Notes: generated by a model from the letters alone, not told the origin. A stretch of 64,000 nt of DNA from Burkholderiales bacterium (GCA_021414305.1 JAIOOS010000015.1:496001-560000), one strand, 5' to 3'. Positions 1 through 9,014 are shown, counted from the first letter of the stretch. Made by a program: numbers and translations.

Positions 1-881
1 ACTTCAGTCCTTACAGCCTGGTGCCAGGGCGCACCGATGAGGACTTCGGCGCAGGACGGGTCTCGTTCTTTCCCAACATCGCCTACACCGGCATCCTGTC
101 GCTTGCGCTCCTCCTCGTTCTCACGAAGGATCGGGCGACAGCGCGCGCCCACCCGATCGTCCTTCTGGTCGCCCTCTACTTCCTGGTGTTCTCGTTCGTA
201 CGGACCGCGACCATCGGCTTCGTTCTCTACGTCGCGATGCGCTTCCTGCTGCGACGCGTGCGCCGTCCGTCCGAGGCGCGGATGTTCTGGCTGGCGCTCG
301 GCGTCGGCCTTGGCGCCACGGTGCTGATCGGCTCATCGGCGGCACTGATCGAGGCGCTCCAGGACCTGCCGTTCGTGCCGGAATTGCTCCTGCAGGGCAA
401 GTCGGATCTGTCCGCCGAGGACATCTTCAAGCAGATGTACCGGCCCTGGTTGTGGTTCCAGCATCTGGATCTGTTCGTGACGAGCCCGTGGTTGATGGGG
501 CTGGGATCGTTCGACTTCTTCGACCTGAAGGAGTTCGAAGTCTTCGAGATAGGGCAGTCCGTGAGTACCGGCTCGGAGTCGCTACCGACACGATTGCTGG
601 CTGTCTACGGACTCGCCGGCGCGCTGTTCACGCTCTACCTCTTCACCCGCCTGCGTGCGCTGGCGCGAGCGGGCGACCATTGGGCGTGCGCCTGCTTCCC
701 GGCGATCTTCCTGCTGCTCATGAACTGGGGCGGAGTGTTCCACCCGACCGAAGGCATGTTCGTCATCCTTCTTCTGATGATCGTGCGCGGGTCGGACGGG
801 TATGTGAGCCACGGTAGGGTCCCGCTCAAACGTGCCCGCACTTCGGGAGCGGCGCGTCACGAACAACCGGAGAGACGATGA
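1..881 (+). CDS. O-antigen polymerase (Wzy/ligase-like), C-terminal part
   Basis: The reading frame is open to the left edge of the window, so the true start lies outside and the GTG at 21 is probably internal. The visible 290 or so residues form several hydrophobic segments (about residues 20-35, 45-75 and 90-115), then a hydrophilic loop of about 90 residues, then two more membrane segments ending near residue 265. The first segments end in an arginine-containing RTATIGF stretch and the loop carries a WLMGLGSFDFF motif, a layout typical of Wzy polymerases and O-antigen ligases, which act at the periplasmic face of the inner membrane. Sequence conservation in this superfamily is poor, so polymerase versus ligase cannot be settled. 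It overlaps the next gene by four bases (ATGA). Confidence 0.7.
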   Translation, partial: FSPYSLVPGRTDEDFGAGRVSFFPNIAYTGILSLALLLVLTKDRATARAHPIVLLVALYFLVFSFVRTATIGFVLYVAMRFLLRRVRRPSEARMFWLALGVGLGATVLIGSSAALIEALQDLPFVPELLLQGKSDLSAEDIFKQMYRPWLWFQHLDLFVTSPWLMGLGSFDFFDLKEFEVFEIGQSVSTGSESLPTRLLAVYGLAGALFTLYLFTRLRALARAGDHWACACFPAIFLLLMNWGGVFHPTEGMFVILLLMIVRGSDGYVSHGRVPLKRARTSGAARHEQPERR

Positions 882-2113
882 GAGTTCTGTACATAGATGG
901 CGACGGCCCGCTGGGGGGCGCGTCGCGCAGCCTGTTCGAAGCCATCCGCGCGCTTCCCGCCGGAGAGGTCGAACCGCTTTTCGTCGCCGCGCGCGGCTCC
1001 GCCCTGGCGTTCTACGAGCAGGTGGCCAAGGACATGGTGACCACCAGGGGCCTGACCAAGTTCGACAACACCCGCTACAGCCACTACCGCGGCGTCCGCT
1101 GGCTGGTGCTGTTGCGCGAGTTGTTCCATTTCCCCTTCACTCTCATTGCGCTCCTGCGGGCGAAGTACCGCTGGAAATCGGTAGACCTGATCCACGTGAA
1201 CGAGGCGGTCTACATCATTCCCGCACTGATCGCCAAGTGGATCTTCGGCGTGCCCGTCGTGGTCCACGTGCGTTCGCTCGAACGCGTCGATGACCGCTCG
1301 CTGCGCTGCCGGTGGCTCAACCGACGGCTCGCCCAGGATGCGGCTGCCGTCGTGGTGATCAACGAGAACACGCGGGCGACCCTGCCCGCGGACCTGCAGG
1401 TCGACGTGATCCAGAACTCCTTCGCCGCGAAGCGGACAGCGCAGCCCGATCTCGACATGGTGAAGAAGCTGGACGGGTTGCGACCGACGTCGCTGAAGAT
1501 CGGCTTCGTCGGCAACATTCATCTCAACAAGGGCATCTTCGAGCTGGTCGAAGCTGCCGCCCTGCTTCGCCGCGCGAACCGCGACGTGGAGTTCCTCGTC
1601 GTCGGCGGCATCACGCTTCCCGATACCGGCCTCAAGGCCTGGGCTCTGGCCAAGGCCGGGCTGGCACAGAACGTCCACGCCGATCTGGGCCGCAGCATCG
1701 AGGAGAAGGGGCTGGCCGACAGCTTTCATCTGCTGGGCCCCACGCTCGACATCAAGTGCGTCTACGACCGCATGGACGTGCTGTGCTTTCCTTCCCACTT
1801 CGACGCGCCGGGGCGGCCGGTGTTCGAGGCGGCGTTTTCCGGCGTTCCCTCCATCGTCTGCGTCGACAACCCCCGCGCCGATACGCTGATTCACGGTGAA
1901 ACCGGACTGGCCGTCCCGGCCCGCGATCCACACGCGCTGGCGAAGGCCATCCTGCACTTCGCCGACGATCCCGAAGAGGGCAAGCGCATGGGCGCCAACG
2001 CGCGCAGGCTCGCCGAGGCGAACTTCGACCCGGCCACCAACGCGCGCAGGCTGCTGGGGGTGTACTCCCGGGTCCTCAATGCTGCAAAGACCCTCGTCGC
2101 CGCGACTCCCTGA
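878..2113 (+). CDS. Glycosyltransferase family 4 (GT-B fold)
   Basis: A 411-residue retaining-type glycosyltransferase. The N-terminal Rossmann half opens with MRVLYIDGDGPLGGASRSL, the glycine-rich acceptor-side loop common in GT4 enzymes. The C-terminal half carries GFVGNIHLNKGIFELVEA and then the donor-binding PGRPVFEAAFSGVPSI segment, an EX7E-like region. It is expected to add a sugar to a lipid-linked repeat unit at the cytoplasmic membrane face; the sugar cannot be told from sequence. The ATG overlaps the stop of the polymerase gene, which indicates translational coupling within the polysaccharide operon. Confidence 0.85.
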   Translation: MRVLYIDGDGPLGGASRSLFEAIRALPAGEVEPLFVAARGSALAFYEQVAKDMVTTRGLTKFDNTRYSHYRGVRWLVLLRELFHFPFTLIALLRAKYRWKSVDLIHVNEAVYIIPALIAKWIFGVPVVVHVRSLERVDDRSLRCRWLNRRLAQDAAAVVVINENTRATLPADLQVDVIQNSFAAKRTAQPDLDMVKKLDGLRPTSLKIGFVGNIHLNKGIFELVEAAALLRRANRDVEFLVVGGITLPDTGLKAWALAKAGLAQNVHADLGRSIEEKGLADSFHLLGPTLDIKCVYDRMDVLCFPSHFDAPGRPVFEAAFSGVPSIVCVDNPRADTLIHGETGLAVPARDPHALAKAILHFADDPEEGKRMGANARRLAEANFDPATNARRLLGVYSRVLNAAKTLVAATP

Positions 2114-2151
2114 CCTTGGCAGCGCCACCCACCGAACGTCAGGCACATCGC

Positions 2152-3303
2152 ATGAACACTGTACCCACGAAGCGCCCGTACGCCATCTGCAGCCACTGCA
2201 TCATGGACACGAGCGATTCCAACATCACCTTCGATTCGCGGGGCTGGTGCGACTACTGCAACAACTACTACGACAACATCCTTCCGAACTGGCACACCGA
2301 CGAGCGCGGCGAGCGCGCGATCATGGCCCAGGTCGAGCAGGTCAAGCGCGACGGCCAGGGCCGCGACCACGACTGCCTTCTGGGCATCAGCGGCGGCGTC
2401 GACAGCTCATACCTGGCGTATCTGGCCAAGGAGAAGTTCGGCCTGCGCCCGCTGATCTTTCACGTCGACGCGGGCTGGAATTCCCAGCAGGCGGTGCACA
2501 ACATCGAGCGCATCGTCGAATCGCTGAAGCTGGACTTGCACACGGAGGTGGTCGACTGGCTCGAGATGAAGGACCTTCAGCTCGCGTTCTTCAAGGCACA
2601 GGTGCCGCATCTCGACACCCCGCAGGACCATGCATTCATGGCCGCTCTGTACAACTTCGCCGCCAAGCACGGCTTCAAGTACATCCTCAATGGCGGCAAC
2701 TACTCGACCGAGTGCGTGCGCGAGCCCCTCGAATGGCACTATCACGCCTCCGACCTGCGCCAGCTGAAGGACATCCATCGCCACTTCGGCACCCGGCCGC
2801 TGAAGACCTTTCCGCTGTCCGACATCTTCACGTACAAGCTGTACTACCGGTTCATCAAGGGAGTCAAGGTCCTTCGCCCCTTGAACAACGTGCCGTACGT
2901 CAAGGAGGATGCGATGCAGCTCCTGATCGACCGCTTCGGCTGGCAGAAGTACGCGCACAAGCACTACGAGTCCCGGTTCACCCGCTTCTACGAAGGCTAC
3001 TGGCTGCCGACCAAGTTCGGCTACGACAAGCGCCGCGCCCACTTCTCCAGCCTGATCCTGACGGGGCAGATGACGCGCGACGAAGCGCTCGAGCGCATCG
3101 CCAAGCCTGCATACGATGAAGCGACGATCGGCCAGGATTTCGAGTACGTGGCGACGAAGCTCGACATCAGCGTCGAGGAGTTGAAGGCACTCCACGACGG
3201 CACGAACAAGACCTATCGCGACTACAGGTCGGCCATGCCGCTGATCCAGCTAGGAACGATGGTGATGCGGGCGTTCGGCGTGCAACGGGCCATCATCCGA
3301 TGA
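2152..3303 (+). CDS. wbuX: N-acetyl sugar amidotransferase (WbuX/WbpG/PseA type)
   Basis: A 383-residue PP-loop ATPase of the family that converts a sugar acetamido group to an acetamidino group using ammonia from a HisH/HisF-like pair, as described for WbpG in Pseudomonas O antigens. The nucleotide-binding SGGVDSS motif lies at about residues 80-86. Two CxxC pairs (CSHC and CDYC) near residues 13-35 look like a zinc site. An in-frame TTG at 2116 would add 12 residues, but the ATG at 2152 gives the family-typical start. Its stop overlaps the start of the HisH-like gene. The next two genes are its predicted glutaminase and channel partners, which supports the amidation role strongly. Confidence 0.88.
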   Translation: MNTVPTKRPYAICSHCIMDTSDSNITFDSRGWCDYCNNYYDNILPNWHTDERGERAIMAQVEQVKRDGQGRDHDCLLGISGGVDSSYLAYLAKEKFGLRPLIFHVDAGWNSQQAVHNIERIVESLKLDLHTEVVDWLEMKDLQLAFFKAQVPHLDTPQDHAFMAALYNFAAKHGFKYILNGGNYSTECVREPLEWHYHASDLRQLKDIHRHFGTRPLKTFPLSDIFTYKLYYRFIKGVKVLRPLNNVPYVKEDAMQLLIDRFGWQKYAHKHYESRFTRFYEGYWLPTKFGYDKRRAHFSSLILTGQMTRDEALERIAKPAYDEATIGQDFEYVATKLDISVEELKALHDGTNKTYRDYRSAMPLIQLGTMVMRAFGVQRAIIR

Positions 3304-3920
3304 TCGCGATCGTCGACTACGGGCTGGGGAACGTTCTCGCGTTCTCGAACATGTTCAAGCGCCTGAACATCGAGGCGAGCGTGGCGCGCTCTCCGGACGA
3401 GTTGACGGGAGCCGACCGGATCATCCTGCCCGGTGTCGGCGCCTTCGACCATGCGATGGAACTGCTGCAGGCATCGGGAATGCGGGAATCGCTCGACGAG
3501 CTCGTCATCGGGAGGAAGGTCCCGGTGCTCGGCGTTTGCGTCGGCATGCAGATCCTCGCCGAGTCGAGCGACGAAGGCCGCTTGCCGGGATTGGGCTGGA
3601 TCGACGGCCGGGTGCGTGCCTTCGACGGGGTGCCGCAGGTCGAAGGCCTGCCGCTGCCCCACATGGGCTGGAACGACGTCCAGCCGACGCGAGGCGAGCA
3701 ACTCTTCGCCGGCATGGAGGAAGACGCCCGCTTCTACTTCCTCCACTCCTTCTTCTTCGACGATGCCCGGCCCGGGCACAGCGCGGCGACGGCGTCGTAC
3801 GGAATCGACTTCTGCTGCGCCGTCCGCTCGGGCAACGTCCTCGGCGTCCAGTTCCACCCGGAGAAGAGCCACCACTGGGGTTCGCGCCTCCTGCAGAACT
3901 TCGCGGAGCTGACGTGCTGA
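3300..3920 (+). CDS. wbuY: HisH-like glutamine amidotransferase of the sugar amidation cassette
   Basis: A 206-residue class I glutaminase related to the imidazole glycerol phosphate synthase subunit HisH. The nucleophile cysteine sits in LGVCVGMQIL (about residue 80) and the histidine-glutamate pair in VQFHPEKSHHWG near the C-terminus, so the catalytic triad looks intact. It should release ammonia from glutamine for the WbuX-type amidotransferase upstream. No other histidine-biosynthesis gene is nearby, which argues for a polysaccharide role rather than histidine synthesis. It starts in an ATGA overlap with wbuX and overlaps the HisF-like gene by seven bases. Confidence 0.88.
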   Translation: MIAIVDYGLGNVLAFSNMFKRLNIEASVARSPDELTGADRIILPGVGAFDHAMELLQASGMRESLDELVIGRKVPVLGVCVGMQILAESSDEGRLPGLGWIDGRVRAFDGVPQVEGLPLPHMGWNDVQPTRGEQLFAGMEEDARFYFLHSFFFDDARPGHSAATASYGIDFCCAVRSGNVLGVQFHPEKSHHWGSRLLQNFAELTC

Positions 3921-4696
3921 GGCCGAGAATCACTCCCTGCCTGCTGATCCACGAGGGCGGCCTCGTCAAGACGGTCGGCTTCAAGAACCCGAAGTACGTC
4001 GGCGACCCCATCAACGCGGTCAAGATCTTCAACGAGAAAGAGGCGGACGAGCTCATCGTCCTGGACATCGATGCGACGGTGCTGGGCCAGGAGCCGAACT
4101 TCAGGCTGATCGCCCAGTTCGCGGCCGAGTCGCGCATGCCTCTTTGCTACGGCGGCGGCGTCAAGACCGTCGCCCAGGCCAAGCGCATCAGCGGGCTGGG
4201 CGTGGAGAAGGTCGCTCTGAGCTCGGCGGCGATCGACGACCCGCGATTGATCACGGCGATCGCCGAGGAGATCGGCAGACAGAGCGTGGTCGTGGTCATC
4301 GACGCGAAGAAGAACCTTCTTGGCAAGTACGAGGTCTGGACCCACAACGCGCGCAAGAACACGGGTCGCGATCCGATCGAAGCCGCCAAACAGGCCGCCG
4401 CGCTCGGCGCCGGCGAGATCGTGATCAATTCGGTCGACCGGGACGGCCAGATGAAAGGCTACGACCTGGCGCTGGCACGCCGTGTGCGCGAGTCGGTCCG
4501 CCTGCCGATGACAGCTCTGGGCGGCGCGGGTTCGCTCACCGACATCGGCAGCCTGATCGGCGCCTGCGGCGTCGTCGGCGCCGCTGCCGGGAGCCTGTTC
4601 GTCTTCAAGGGAGCCTATCGAGCAGTGTTGATCAACTATCCGTCGCCCGCGCAGAAGGACGAGCTGATCCGCTCGTCCTTGGCGCAGCTCGCCTAG
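3914..4696 (+). CDS. wbuZ: HisF-like protein of the sugar amidation cassette (WbuZ)
   Basis: A 260-residue TIM-barrel protein related to HisF. The GTG at 3914 gives the family-typical N-terminus RPRITPCLLIHEGG. In true HisF cyclases the equivalent of CLLI is CLDV, whose aspartate is catalytic; here it is leucine. The second catalytic aspartate region is retained as VVVVIDAKKN (about residue 120). Loss of the first aspartate suggests that it no longer makes IGP and serves as an ammonia channel partner for the HisH-like protein and WbuX. It overlaps the preceding gene by seven bases and ends 11 bases before the next start. Confidence 0.87.
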   Translation: MLRPRITPCLLIHEGGLVKTVGFKNPKYVGDPINAVKIFNEKEADELIVLDIDATVLGQEPNFRLIAQFAAESRMPLCYGGGVKTVAQAKRISGLGVEKVALSSAAIDDPRLITAIAEEIGRQSVVVVIDAKKNLLGKYEVWTHNARKNTGRDPIEAAKQAAALGAGEIVINSVDRDGQMKGYDLALARRVRESVRLPMTALGGAGSLTDIGSLIGACGVVGAAAGSLFVFKGAYRAVLINYPSPAQKDELIRSSLAQLA

Positions 4697-4707
4697 ACGG
4701 AATCGAC

Positions 4708-5946
4708 ATGAGGCTGCTCATCGTCGGCCAGCACTATTGGCCGGAGACCTTTCGCATCACCGAAGTCGTGAGCTCGCTTCGTCGCGCCGGCTGCAGCGTG
4801 AGCGTCCTCACCGGTCAACCGAACTACCCCGACGGGGTGACATTCCCGGGCTATTCCGCCAGCTCGCTGCGCACCGAAGAGCATGACGGCATCACGGTGC
4901 ATCGCGTCCCTCTGGTGCCGCGCGGCAATGGCTCGGCGCTTCGCCTGGTCGTCAACTACCTGTCGTTCCTGGCCAGTGCCTGCCTGTTCGGTCCGTGGCT
5001 GCTCCGCGGCAAGCGCTTCGACGCCGTGCTGGTTTATGCAGCGGGGCCGATCCTGCAGTCGATCGCCGCACTCTGGATCGGCTGGATCAAGGGCGCCCGG
5101 GTCGTCACATGGATCCAGGATCTTTGGCCCGAGAGCCTCGAGGCGACCGGATTCGTGCGCAACCCTCGGCTCCTCGCCCTGGTCGCCTGGATCGTGAGAC
5201 AGATCTACAAGCGAAACGATCTGCTGCTCGTGCAGTCCCAGGCCTTTCGCCAACCCGTTGAGGCACTGGCAGGAGCAGTAGAGGTGCGGTATCACCCGAA
5301 TCCGGGAGAACGGGCCAGCGCCCGCACCTCCGGCAACGCTGAGGATGGGTTGCGCCTGGCGGCGGGCTTCAATGTCGTGTTCGCCGGCAACCTCGGCACC
5401 GTGCAGGCGCTCGAGACCGTGGTGGCCGCCGCCGAGAAAACCCGGCAGAACAGCGACCTCTGGTGGGTGATCGTCGGCAGCGGCAGTCGCGGCGACTGGC
5501 TGGCCAGTGAAGTCGCTCGCCGCGGCCTGAAGCAGGTGGTGCTTCCGGGGCGATTCCCTGCCGAAGCGATGCCTGCGATCCTGGCGCAGAGCTCGGCGCT
5601 TCTCGTCAGCCTCATCCGCAACCCGGCGATGAGCCAGACCGTCCCGAGCAAGGTGCAGGCGTATTTGGCCGCCGGCCGTCCGATCGTCGCCGCGCTCGAT
5701 GGGGAAGGCGCCCGTGTCGTCAGCGAGAGCGGCGCCGGCATCGCTTGTCCGGCCGAGGATGCGGCAGCGCTTTGCGAGGCCGTGCTTCGGCTCAAGGCAC
5801 TGCCGGAAGCCGAACGCGCCAGGATGGGCGATGCGGGAAGGCGCTACTACCAGCAGCACTTCGATCCGGACATGCTGGCGCTGTCCTTGATCGAGCATCT
5901 GCGCCCCAGTGCGGCCTCATCGTCGCCGGCAGCCCGAGTCGAATGA
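4708..5946 (+). CDS. WbuB-like glycosyltransferase family 4
   Basis: A 412-residue GT-B glycosyltransferase. The N-terminus reads MRLLIVGQHYWPETFRITE, characteristic of the WbuB/L-FucNAc-transferase-like group, and WIQDLWPESLEATG is the usual mid-protein block of that group. The C-terminal donor region includes VFAGNLGTVQALETVV and PSKVQAYLAAGRPIVAAL. It sits directly upstream of three genes that should make a UDP-L-acetamidosugar, and in enterobacterial clusters wbuB homologues transfer such sugars, so this is the likely transferase for that donor. The stop overlaps the region of the ribosome-binding site of the next gene (GAAGG, 5945-5949). Confidence 0.83.
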   Translation: MRLLIVGQHYWPETFRITEVVSSLRRAGCSVSVLTGQPNYPDGVTFPGYSASSLRTEEHDGITVHRVPLVPRGNGSALRLVVNYLSFLASACLFGPWLLRGKRFDAVLVYAAGPILQSIAALWIGWIKGARVVTWIQDLWPESLEATGFVRNPRLLALVAWIVRQIYKRNDLLLVQSQAFRQPVEALAGAVEVRYHPNPGERASARTSGNAEDGLRLAAGFNVVFAGNLGTVQALETVVAAAEKTRQNSDLWWVIVGSGSRGDWLASEVARRGLKQVVLPGRFPAEAMPAILAQSSALLVSLIRNPAMSQTVPSKVQAYLAAGRPIVAALDGEGARVVSESGAGIACPAEDAAALCEAVLRLKALPEAERARMGDAGRRYYQQHFDPDMLALSLIEHLRPSAASSSPAARVE

Positions 5947-5956
5947 AGGCGCACCG

Positions 5957-6844
5957 ATGCCCCTGCCTGACAACATGACGAGCGATGCGGCCGAGTTTCT
6001 GGTGCTCGGAGCAACCGGGATGCTCGGGAGCGCCGTCCTGCGCTACTTCGCCAAGACCCACCCGAGCTCGACGATCGGTTCGGCGCGCTCGCAGGCGGGC
6101 GTGCGAGCGCTACCCGAAGGGATTCAGTCGCTCGTGATCAGCGGAATCGACGTCGAGAACAGCGACAGCCTGACTCGTCTGTTCGCGCGGGTCCGACCGA
6201 AGTTGGTGATCAATTGCGTGGGCCTGGTCAAGCAGCTGGCCGAAGCGGACGATCCCCTGCAAGCCATCCCGATCAACTCGCTCCTGCCCCACCGCCTGGC
6301 ACGCTTGTGCCAGGCCGCCGGGGCGCGGCTCGTCCACATCAGCACCGACTGCGTATATACGGGCGCCAAGGGCATGTATCGGGAGGAGGACGCCGCGGAT
6401 GCAGAGGACCTGTACGGTCGGAGCAAGCTTCTGGGCGAGGTCGACTATCCGAACGCGGTGACGCTGCGCACTTCCATCATCGGCCATGAGCCAGCGAGCG
6501 CCCACGGCCTGATCGCCTGGTTTCTCGCTCAGCCGGGACCGGTGCGAGGCTATGCCCGCGCCTTCTTCTCCGGCCTGCCCACGGTGGAGCTCGCGCGTGT
6601 GATCCACGATCTGGTGCTGCCACGCCCGGAGCTGCATGGCCTGTACCACGTGTCGGCCGCGCCCATCGCCAAGTACGAGCTGCTTCGCCTGGTCGCGCAG
6701 ACCTACGGCCTCGACCGCCAGATCGAGCGCGACGAAAGCGTGGTCATCGACCGTTCGCTCGACTCGACGCGTTTTCGCGACTTGACCGGTTACTCGCCTC
6801 CTCCTTGGCCCGAGCTCGTTCGCGCGATGCATGAGTTCGGCTGA
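5957..6844 (+). CDS. RmlD-like NDP-sugar reductase (QnlA/WbvR-like)
   Basis: A 295-residue short-chain dehydrogenase of the dTDP-4-dehydrorhamnose reductase family. The NAD(P)-binding motif LGATGMLG is close to the N-terminus and the catalytic YGRSK (Y-x3-K) is near residue 150. The ATG at 5957 with GAAGG eight bases upstream is preferred to an in-frame upstream start. It lies where L-FucNAc clusters carry the longer FnlB/WbjC reductase, but it lacks the extra C-terminal region and resembles WbvR/QnlA, which act in UDP-L-RhaNAc and UDP-L-QuiNAc synthesis. The exact product is inferred, not proven. Confidence 0.78.
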   Translation: MPLPDNMTSDAAEFLVLGATGMLGSAVLRYFAKTHPSSTIGSARSQAGVRALPEGIQSLVISGIDVENSDSLTRLFARVRPKLVINCVGLVKQLAEADDPLQAIPINSLLPHRLARLCQAAGARLVHISTDCVYTGAKGMYREEDAADAEDLYGRSKLLGEVDYPNAVTLRTSIIGHEPASAHGLIAWFLAQPGPVRGYARAFFSGLPTVELARVIHDLVLPRPELHGLYHVSAAPIAKYELLRLVAQTYGLDRQIERDESVVIDRSLDSTRFRDLTGYSPPPWPELVRAMHEFG

Positions 6845-6874
6845 CCGCCGCCTGGATCCTCCGAAGGTACCGCC

Positions 6875-7885
6875 ATGTTCAAAGACAAGGTCCTGCTCAT
6901 CACCGGAGGGACCGGCTCGTTCGGGAACGCCGTCCTGGAGCACTTTCTCCACTCCGACTTCGCCGAGATCCGGATCTTCAGCCGCGACGAGAAGAAGCAG
7001 GAAGACATGCGGATCGCGTTCGGCAACGACAGGCTCAAGTTCTACATCGGCGACGTTCGCGAGTACGACAGCGTCCACGATGCCCTCCGGGGCGTGAACT
7101 TCATCTTCCACGCGGCGGCGCTGAAACAGGTGCCGTCTTGCGAGTTCTATCCGATGGAGGCGGTGCGCACGAACGTGATCGGCGCCGAGAACGTGATGCG
7201 CGCGGCCATTGCCCAAGGGGTCCAGCGCTGCGTCGTCCTGAGCACCGACAAGGCGGTCTATCCGATCAACGCCATGGGCATGTCGAAGGCGATGATGGAA
7301 AAGGTGATGGTCGCCAAGAGCCGCTTGTGCGATCCGGACAAGACCGTGCTGTGCGCCACCCGCTACGGCAACGTGATGGGTTCGCGCGGCTCGGTCATCC
7401 CGCTGTTCCTCGCGCAGCTGCGATCGGGGCTGCCGCTGACGATCACCGACCCGTCGATGACGCGCTTTCTGATGTCACTGCAAGAATCGGTCGCGCTTGT
7501 CCTCTATGCCTTCGAGCACGCCCGCCCGGGCGACATTTTCGTTCAGAAGGCGCCCGCGTGCACCGTCGGCGACCTGGCGCAGGCCCTGCGCAGCTTGCTG
7601 AAACGAGAGGGAGCGATCAAGGTCATCGGCACCCGCCACGGAGAAAAGCTATACGAATCGCTGATCTCGCGCGAGGAGATGGCGCACGCAGAAGACCTGG
7701 GCGACTACTTCCGCATTCCAGCGGACTCCCGGGACCTGAACTACGACAAGTACTTCGTCGAGGGAGAGATGCAGATCTCGCACTTCGACGACTACACCTC
7801 GCACAACACGCGCCGACTCGACGTCGGCCAGGTCGTGGATGTGCTGTCGAAGCTGGCGCTGGTTCGCGAGGCCATCGATGCTTAA
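6875..7885 (+). CDS. fnlA: UDP-GlcNAc 4,6-dehydratase/5-epimerase (FnlA/WbjB/CapE type)
   Basis: A 336-residue extended SDR enzyme. GGTGSFGNAV at residues 10-19 is the nucleotide-binding loop; LSTDKAVYPINAMGMSK carries the M-x3-K catalytic pair that replaces Y-x3-K in this family. Known members convert UDP-GlcNAc to a UDP-4-keto-6-deoxy-L-hexose in the cytoplasm, the first step toward UDP-L-FucNAc or UDP-L-QuiNAc. A GAAGG ribosome-binding site lies about eight bases before the ATG. The gene ends inside the start of the epimerase gene (eight-base overlap), consistent with one pathway operon. Confidence 0.9.
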   Translation: MFKDKVLLITGGTGSFGNAVLEHFLHSDFAEIRIFSRDEKKQEDMRIAFGNDRLKFYIGDVREYDSVHDALRGVNFIFHAAALKQVPSCEFYPMEAVRTNVIGAENVMRAAIAQGVQRCVVLSTDKAVYPINAMGMSKAMMEKVMVAKSRLCDPDKTVLCATRYGNVMGSRGSVIPLFLAQLRSGLPLTITDPSMTRFLMSLQESVALVLYAFEHARPGDIFVQKAPACTVGDLAQALRSLLKREGAIKVIGTRHGEKLYESLISREEMAHAEDLGDYFRIPADSRDLNYDKYFVEGEMQISHFDDYTSHNTRRLDVGQVVDVLSKLALVREAIDA

Positions 7886-9014
7886 GGTCATGACCGTCGT
7901 GGGCACCCGACCCGAGATCATCCGGCTGTCGCGCGTGATCGAGAAGCTCGATCGGCACTGCGATCACATGCTTGCCCACACCGGCCAGAACTTCGACTTC
8001 GAGCTCAACGAGGTGTTCTTCGCGGAGCTCGGCATCCGCCAGCCGGATCACTTCATGGAGGCAGCGGGGGCCAATGCTGCCGAGACGATCGGCAAGGTCA
8101 TCATCGCCACGGACGGCCTGATCGAAGCGCACCAGCCCGATGCGTTGTTGCTGCTCGGGGACACCAACAGCGCACTGGCAGCGATCGCCGCCAAGCGACG
8201 CAAGGTGCCGATCTTCCACATGGAGGCCGGCAATCGCTGCTTCGACTTCCGCGTACCAGAGGAAATCAACCGCCGCATCGTCGACCACATCTCCGACATC
8301 AACCTCACCTACAGCAGGATCGCCCGCGACTACCTGTTGCGCGAGGGGCTCCCGCCCGACCAGGTGATCTGCACCGGGAGCCCGATGCGCGAAGTGCTGG
8401 AGCATCACCGCGCCGGCATCGATGCCTCGGACGTCCTGCAGCGCATGGGCCTGGAAAAGGAAGGCTACTTCCTCGTCAGCTCGCACCGCGAGGAAAACGT
8501 CGACTCGCCGCGAAATCTCGAGCGTCTCTTCGCGATCCTCGAGATGCTGGCCGAACGCCAAGGTGGCCCGGTCATCGTCTCGACCCACCCACGCACCCGA
8601 AAGCGCATGGAGGCGGCCGGTCTGCGCGCCCCCACGGGCGTTCAATTCTGCAAGCCGTTCGGATTTCTAGACTACATCCAACTGCAGTGCCATGCGCGAG
8701 CCGTGCTCTCGGACAGCGGCACGATCACCGAGGAGTCGTCGATCCTCAACTTCCCCGCACTCAATCTTCGCGAGGTCCACGAGCGCCCCGAAGGCTTCGA
8801 GGAGGCCGCCGTGATGATGGTGGGCCTGGACATCGAGCGAGTACGGCAAGGCCTATCGATACTGGAGACCCAGCCCCGAGGTGCCCAACGGCTGCTGCGC
8901 ATGGTGGCGGACTACGAGGCGGACAACGTCTCGGACAAGGTGCTGAGGATCATCCTCAGCTACGTCGACTTCGTGAACCGACGCGTCTGGCGCAAGGACC
9001 TCACTCGCAAATGA
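7878..9014 (+). CDS. fnlC: UDP-N-acetyl-L-hexosamine 2-epimerase (WbjD/FnlC type)
   Basis: A 378-residue non-hydrolysing UDP-GlcNAc 2-epimerase family protein. The N-terminus MLKVMTVVGTRPEIIRLSRV and the HTGQNFDFELNE block match the WbjD/FnlC subgroup rather than housekeeping WecB. HMEAGNRCFDFRVPEE and SGTITEESSILNFP are the conserved active-site blocks. It should invert C-2 of the L-talo or L-rhamno intermediate to give UDP-L-FucNAc or UDP-L-QuiNAc. The ATG at 7878 overlaps the 3' end of fnlA; in-frame upstream starts lie deep inside fnlA. A 126-base gap with no recognised gene follows. Confidence 0.87.
   Translation: MLKVMTVVGTRPEIIRLSRVIEKLDRHCDHMLAHTGQNFDFELNEVFFAELGIRQPDHFMEAAGANAAETIGKVIIATDGLIEAHQPDALLLLGDTNSALAAIAAKRRKVPIFHMEAGNRCFDFRVPEEINRRIVDHISDINLTYSRIARDYLLREGLPPDQVICTGSPMREVLEHHRAGIDASDVLQRMGLEKEGYFLVSSHREENVDSPRNLERLFAILEMLAERQGGPVIVSTHPRTRKRMEAAGLRAPTGVQFCKPFGFLDYIQLQCHARAVLSDSGTITEESSILNFPALNLREVHERPEGFEEAAVMMVGLDIERVRQGLSILETQPRGAQRLLRMVADYEADNVSDKVLRIILSYVDFVNRRVWRKDLTRK

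Noticed and set aside
21..881. Complete protein starting at the GTG at 21
   Set aside because: The frame is open to base 3 and the protein is too short for a polymerase, so the gene is cut by the window edge.
2116..3303. TTG start for the sugar amidotransferase
   Set aside because: It adds 12 residues unlike the family; the ATG at 2152 gives the normal N-terminus.
3300..4696. Histidine biosynthesis genes hisH and hisF
   Set aside because: No other his gene is present, the HisF-like protein lacks a catalytic aspartate, and both follow a sugar amidotransferase gene.
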